45,226 bases of DNA from Kiritimatiellia bacterium (GTDB lineage Bacteria; Verrucomicrobiota; Kiritimatiellia; RFP12; JAAYLN01), in the NCBI GenBank assembly GCA_017962605.1, contig JAGCUY010000138.1, positions 1 to 45,226 of the forward strand, read 5' to 3'. Positions within the stretch are counted from its first letter, which is position 1. Every line of letters begins with the position of its first letter. The notes under the pieces are model-generated. The model made no database searches and was not told the DNA's origin. It saw only the letters and a program-made list of their open reading frames with translations. This document shows, piece after piece, positions 42,135 to 45,226 of the stretch. Position numbers and translations under genes: made by a program.

Positions 42135-44687
42135 TCATTCTGCAATCCGCGTTTTCCAGTGAATGGATTCGCGGTCGGGCTCCAGTTCGTTGAGGAAGAT
42201 AAGCGTGTAGGCGCCTTCGGCGGACTCGTCGGGCTTCGGCGAGAGGGTGATTTTGATCCACGAGTAGAAGGTCGCCCCGCTTGTGGCGATGACGCTCTTC
42301 GTGCAGAGGTCGTGGAGTCCCGGCCCGAGCGCGTGGTGGAGCGGAATCCACGGCGAGGAGCGCCCCGGCCAGACGATGCCCGCGTCGTTGCGGCCGGGCG
42401 AAGGCGGGATGTCGGTTGCGAACGCGGGACGCTCATTCAAAAGCGCTCCAGCTCCCGCTCGCTCCGTGACGCTGGCAATCCAATCCAGATGCCCTTTCGT
42501 GTATTCCGTGTATTTCGTGGTGAAATCCTGAGGAATCCAGCCGAGTTCGCGGAGGGCGCCATCGGGACGCTTTTCGCAAAGCGCCACGTGCGCCGCCATC
42601 GTGTCCCACCAGAGCGGCTCCTCGTAGGGCGTCGCGAGGTTCGGCACCGAAACACGCATCCAGACTTCCGCCCACGCGGGCGGGGCGTCGCGGAGGCGCC
42701 CCTGCCGGGCGACATGCTCGCCCCAGGCCCTATCAAAGGCGTCGGGCGCGGGATAGGGCTTGGCGAAGTCGGCGAGGCGTCCCGCCCACTTCGCGTTCGG
42801 CGGCGCGAAAAGCAGAGCGCCGACGCCGTAGCCGACGAGGTCGAAGGCGAAGGGGGCGGGAGGGACGCGCTTCGTTGCGTTCGCAGTCCCATCATCCGCG
42901 GCCCGGACGGAGCCGGGCCCTCCCGTTGTGGGCGTCATCGTGTATGCTTTGAACCCCTCCGGGATTCCAAGCGTGGCGAGGTCGGCGTCGAGGCGCGCGG
43001 CGCGGCGTTCGGGAGAGAAATTCGAGACGACGACAAGCAGCGCGCCGTCCTGCGCGCGCATGGCGTAGAAGCCGGTGAGCGCTGAGTCGGCCTTGATGCC
43101 CATGAAACCGTTGTCCCACGTGCCGACTTCGATGTCGCGCTCGCCGGCGAAGAGGCCCCAGATGCGCCACAGCGGGTAGAGGTGGCGGTCAGTCGTTCCC
43201 GGTTCGTCCGGGTGGCTGAGCGACGAGGTCTCCCACTGCGTCCCGAGCGGGACGTGGGGGGACTGGCCCGTCGCCGCGAGGTGCGGCACCATCGCCGCCG
43301 ACCCGTATTCGGGGAAGGCGGCCGTCCACATCGTTCCGGGAACGACATGGGCCGCCGAGAAGAATTCGTGGTGGGCGCGGCTCCTGACCATCAGCCCGCG
43401 CTCGCCCTCGCCGGAAATGTAGCCCGTGACGAGGCCGCCCGTCATGCCGACGGCGGAGAAGGCGGGGCCCGTGTGGGCGAAGACAAGTCCGTAGTCGCCG
43501 ACGCGCCCACGCCGCTCGCGGGCGGCGAGATACCAGCCGCGGAAGTGGATTCGGCCGCCGACGTAGTCCACGTTTGGCGGGGTGACGAGGCCGCACGCGC
43601 CGCCGAAGTCCATGTAGAGGCCGTCGCGGTCGCGCGTCAGGAAGCGCCCGAACCAGTCGGTCTTTTCCTCGACCTCAGCGCTCTCGTTGCCGCGGACGTA
43701 GAGGGCGACGCGCATCCCCGCCTCGTGCGCGGCCGCGATGGCGGCGCGGAGGGCGCCGGCGTCGTGCGGGACGCCGCCGTTGATGACGTCCGAGCGCCAG
43801 CACTCGTGCAGAACCAGCACGTCCGCGCCGGCGGCGGCCATCTTCGCGACGTTCGCCGGCGGCGGGCAGTGGTTGAGGTTCGAAAGGTAATGGTACATCC
43901 GCAGCGGCGGCAGGGCGCGGCGCTTCGGCGGCGCCGCCACAACCCAGCCGACCTGGTTGCGCAGCTGCCACGGGCGATCCGCGTGGTGGCGGTAGCGGGG
44001 CTTCTGGAACTCCCAGCGCACGACGGGCTGGCCGCCCTCCCACGTCACCGACGAGGCGCAGCCGTCGGGGAGGCCGGAGATCGTGGCGTGGCCCTCGACG
44101 AAAAACTCCAGGTAGCGCGCCGCCCTGCCGGGCGTGAAGCAGTCGAAGGAGACATCCGCGAAGAGCGCTCCGTCGTCGCGCCGCTCCTCGCCGGGGTCGA
44201 GGAAGCGTTCCGCGCGGACGGGGAGAATGTCCGCGGCGTTGACCGTAGCCGAGCGCCTGAGGACGCTCCACTTCACGCTTTCGAAGCCGGAGACGTCGGG
44301 CCGCACCTCGAAGGAGAACGAGTCGATGTCCGGGCCGTCGCACGATTCGCACACGAAGAAGAAGCTGGCGAAGGCCGTGCCGTCGTCCCAGAGTTCGAAG
44401 CGCAGGTCCGTGCGGAAGCCCGGGACCGCTTCGCCGCAGTCGTCGCGCCATTCGAGGGCGTCCATGTGGACGACGGCGCGGCCGTCGAGGCGCTCGACCT
44501 CCACCATTGACTTCGCGCCGATGCGCGGCGTTGTTCGGCGGCCATCGGCGAGACGGCACGAGAGCCATGCCGTCTCCGGCCGCAGAACTGGTTCGCCGTC
44601 TAGCGCAATTCGGCACGGAAAGGCGCCCCCGCCCTTGTCCCAGGCAGTCTCCACGCGCTCGCCGCAGTATTTCAGCTCTTCCTTCAT
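42135..44687 (-). CDS. putative cytoplasmic TIM-barrel glycosidase-like protein
   Basis: ATG 44687 (after AAGGGA) is chosen because the promoter at 44768-44740 lies over the longer start at 44768. The product has 850 residues and no signal peptide. Residues about 1-260 form a beta-sandwich-like region. A TIM-barrel-like part follows (ANVAKMAAAGADVLVLHECW, LRAAIAAAHEAGMRVALYVR, DRDGLYMDFGGACG, GDYGLVFAHTGPAFSAVGM), with acidic residues in positions suggestive of a retaining glycosidase of the GH-D/GH36 type. The exact family is not recognised. A nonamer repeat encodes TTKYTEYTK near residue 725. It heads the minus-strand cluster and faces a divergent GntR gene, its probable regulator. Confidence 0.68.
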   Translation of the reverse strand: MKEELKYCGERVETAWDKGGGAFPCRIALDGEPVLRPETAWLSCRLADGRRTTPRIGAKSMVEVERLDGRAVVHMDALEWRDDCGEAVPGFRTDLRFELWDDGTAFASFFFVCESCDGPDIDSFSFEVRPDVSGFESVKWSVLRRSATVNAADILPVRAERFLDPGEERRDDGALFADVSFDCFTPGRAARYLEFFVEGHATISGLPDGCASSVTWEGGQPVVRWEFQKPRYRHHADRPWQLRNQVGWVVAAPPKRRALPPLRMYHYLSNLNHCPPPANVAKMAAAGADVLVLHECWRSDVINGGVPHDAGALRAAIAAAHEAGMRVALYVRGNESAEVEEKTDWFGRFLTRDRDGLYMDFGGACGLVTPPNVDYVGGRIHFRGWYLAARERRGRVGDYGLVFAHTGPAFSAVGMTGGLVTGYISGEGERGLMVRSRAHHEFFSAAHVVPGTMWTAAFPEYGSAAMVPHLAATGQSPHVPLGTQWETSSLSHPDEPGTTDRHLYPLWRIWGLFAGERDIEVGTWDNGFMGIKADSALTGFYAMRAQDGALLVVVSNFSPERRAARLDADLATLGIPEGFKAYTMTPTTGGPGSVRAADDGTANATKRVPPAPFAFDLVGYGVGALLFAPPNAKWAGRLADFAKPYPAPDAFDRAWGEHVARQGRLRDAPPAWAEVWMRVSVPNLATPYEEPLWWDTMAAHVALCEKRPDGALRELGWIPQDFTTKYTEYTKGHLDWIASVTERAGAGALLNERPAFATDIPPSPGRNDAGIVWPGRSSPWIPLHHALGPGLHDLCTKSVIATSGATFYSWIKITLSPKPDESAEGAYTLIFLNELEPDRESIHWKTRIAE
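42495..42521. repeat. in-frame nonamer repeat in the 44687-42135 gene
   Basis: On the minus strand ACGAAATAC-ACGGAATAC-ACGAAAGGG is translated as TKYTEYTKG in a linker. Same family as 21464-21490. Confidence 0.6.
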
Positions 44688-44701
44688 TTCCCTTGCACAG
44701 T

Positions 44702-44719
44702 CGGGGCCTAAAGACCCCG
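44702..44719 (-). promoter_or_regulatory. 5'-UTR stem-loop of the minus-strand cluster
   Basis: CGGGGTC-TTTA-GGCCCCG (minus strand) forms a 7-bp stem with one G-U pair, 14 nt upstream of the ATG at 44687. It may stabilise the mRNA or affect ribosome access. Confidence 0.4.
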
Positions 44720-44739
44720 CGTCAAAATGTCCGCTGTAT

Positions 44740-44768
44740 ATTATGCATATTTTCATTCGCTTTGTCAA
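44740..44768 (-). promoter_or_regulatory. consensus promoter of the minus-strand cluster
   Basis: On the minus strand TTGACA (44768-44763), a 17-nt spacer and CATAAT (44745-44740). The expected start of transcription is near 44733, giving a leader of about 45 nt. Confidence 0.75.
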
Positions 44769-44921
44769 GAGGAATTTTGCAAGGAGTCTTTTCCCTTCCT
44801 AACAACTTTGCCAACGCTGCAAGGCGGCAGGCCGAGGAGCCGATTACCTGGCATAAAGGGACAATCTATTAAACTTGCAGCGCGCCAGCGCCAAACTTTC
44901 AAGTCACCTTCGCCTCAACAA

Positions 44922-44965
44922 CAGTTTATAACCAGTTTATATTTTTTTGAACTTGACATAAACTG
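44922..44965. promoter_or_regulatory. putative GntR operator: three CAGTTTAT half-sites
   Basis: CAGTTTATA at 44922-44930 and 44933-44941 are 11 bp apart (one helical turn). ATAAACTG at 44958-44965 is the inverted half-site, inside the promoter spacer of the divergent regulator gene. The arrangement suggests autoregulation and control of the divergent cluster. Confidence 0.5.
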
Positions 44966-44981
44966 ATTAATTGAGTATAAT
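44953..44981 (+). promoter_or_regulatory. perfect sigma-70 promoter of the right-edge GntR gene
   Basis: TTGACA (44953-44958), a 17-nt spacer and TATAAT (44976-44981). The ATG at 44990 is 8 nt past the -10 box, so the transcript would be leaderless or nearly so. Confidence 0.85.
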
Positions 44982-44989
44982 TGTTTTTC

Positions 44990-45226
44990 ATGAAGATGGG
45001 AACTGCAAAAATGAAAGTCGGCGACTTGCAGCGCGAATCGCCCCGCGCCCGCGTGCTGCGCTGGCTTGAGGATTCCATCAAGTCCGGCAGCCTTCCGCGC
45101 GGGGCGGAGCTGCCGACGGAGCGGGAGATCGCCAGGATTGTCGGCGTGGCAACATGTACGGCGGCGCTCGCCATGGACGAGGCCGAGGCGCGCGGGCTGG
45201 CGGTCCGCCGCCATCCCGGCGCGCGC
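44990..45226 (+). CDS. GntR-family regulator, N-terminal part (runs off window)
   Basis: The frame is open to the last base (79 codons). It encodes a GntR winged helix: RVLRWLEDSIKSGSLPRGAEL, PTEREIARIVGVATCTAALA and MDEAEARGLAVRRHPGAR. A LacI-like sensor may follow outside the window, as in the 16477 gene. In-frame ATGs at 44990, 44996 and 45011 are possible. The first is nearly leaderless given the promoter, while 45011 has a weak GGGAA upstream. It is divergent from the glycosidase cluster at 44687, which it probably controls through the CAGTTTAT sites. Confidence 0.78.
   Translation, partial: MKMGTAKMKVGDLQRESPRARVLRWLEDSIKSGSLPRGAELPTEREIARIVGVATCTAALAMDEAEARGLAVRRHPGAR

Noticed and set aside
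43182..44510. Plus-strand frame of 442 codons opposite the 44687-42135 gene
   Set aside because: Low-complexity Ala/Val/Arg/Glu-rich translation with no start signals; antisense shadow of a long coherent protein.
1..45226. tRNA or rRNA genes
   Set aside because: No cloverleaf-compatible segment or rRNA-like sequence was noticed on either strand by reading; a covariance-model scan was not possible.

Overview
The window is GC-rich bacterial DNA, about 45 kb, dense with carbohydrate-active and secreted proteins. Large LamG-type, fibronectin-III/discoidin and beta-helix secreted proteins occur beside clan GH-A and GH106-like glycosidases, Gfo/Idh and FAD_oxidored enzymes, AraC/XylR-like and GntR-LacI regulators, and many short dispersed octamer/nonamer repeats. 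This combination suggests the PVC superphylum, most likely a host-associated Kiritimatiellota/Lentisphaerota-type glycan degrader. That assignment is inference from gene content; there is no rRNA or tRNA here to prove it.

Layout. 1-8857 (+): the end of one CDS, a four-module LamG-like surface protein (472-3384), a truncated IS630-type transposase on the minus strand, a second four-domain LamG protein (4046-6931), a Gfo/Idh/MocA oxidoreductase and an overlapping AraC regulator. 9009-10292: a XylR-like regulator (LacI-type sensor plus AraC DNA-binding domain) with an apparently leaderless promoter. 10419-14981: a 1520-residue FnIII/discoidin secreted protein ending at a strong hairpin. 15043-16399: a DUF3990 ADP-ribosyltransferase-like toxin and HTH antitoxin behind a consensus promoter with an embedded palindrome. 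16477-17592: a GntR-LacI regulator. 17705-27220: a beta-helix secreted protein followed by GH106-like, two clan GH-A and one alpha-L-fucosidase-like enzymes. 27416-29700: an ATPase/DUF234 gene interrupted by an in-frame TAG and flanked by a 78-nt duplication, then two remnants of a secreted-protein C-terminal domain. 29940-33284: a clan GH-A secreted glycosidase. 33344-34845: three 32-bp-spaced direct repeats and an AAA/DUF4143 ATPase. 34868-35009: a copied promoter and 5' end of the XylR-like gene. 44768-35069 (minus): a five-gene cluster of a putative glycosidase, a LamG-like surface protein, an FAD oxidoreductase, a secreted glycosidase-like protein and a metallophosphoesterase. It is divergent from a GntR regulator that runs off the right edge.

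How the parts may work together. Four or five transcription units each pair one very large exported beta-rich protein with glycosidases, redox enzymes or regulators. The exported proteins probably bind or display glycans at the surface, the hydrolases cut rhamnose- or fucose-containing polysaccharide, and Gfo/Idh, FAD and phosphoesterase enzymes act on products. The most striking observation is that all five large surface-type proteins end at the very C-terminus in the same short motif, x-[AP]-[FT]-x-I-x-[VIF]-R, although their upstream folds differ. None of the secreted glycosidases carries it. This is a candidate for an undescribed C-terminal sorting or anchoring signal.

A second theme is short dispersed repeats (GTTGAAAR, CACAGAGN, ACGRAAYAC and others). 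They sit between genes and have also entered coding sequence, supplying a protein N-terminus, a signal-peptide core and interdomain linkers.
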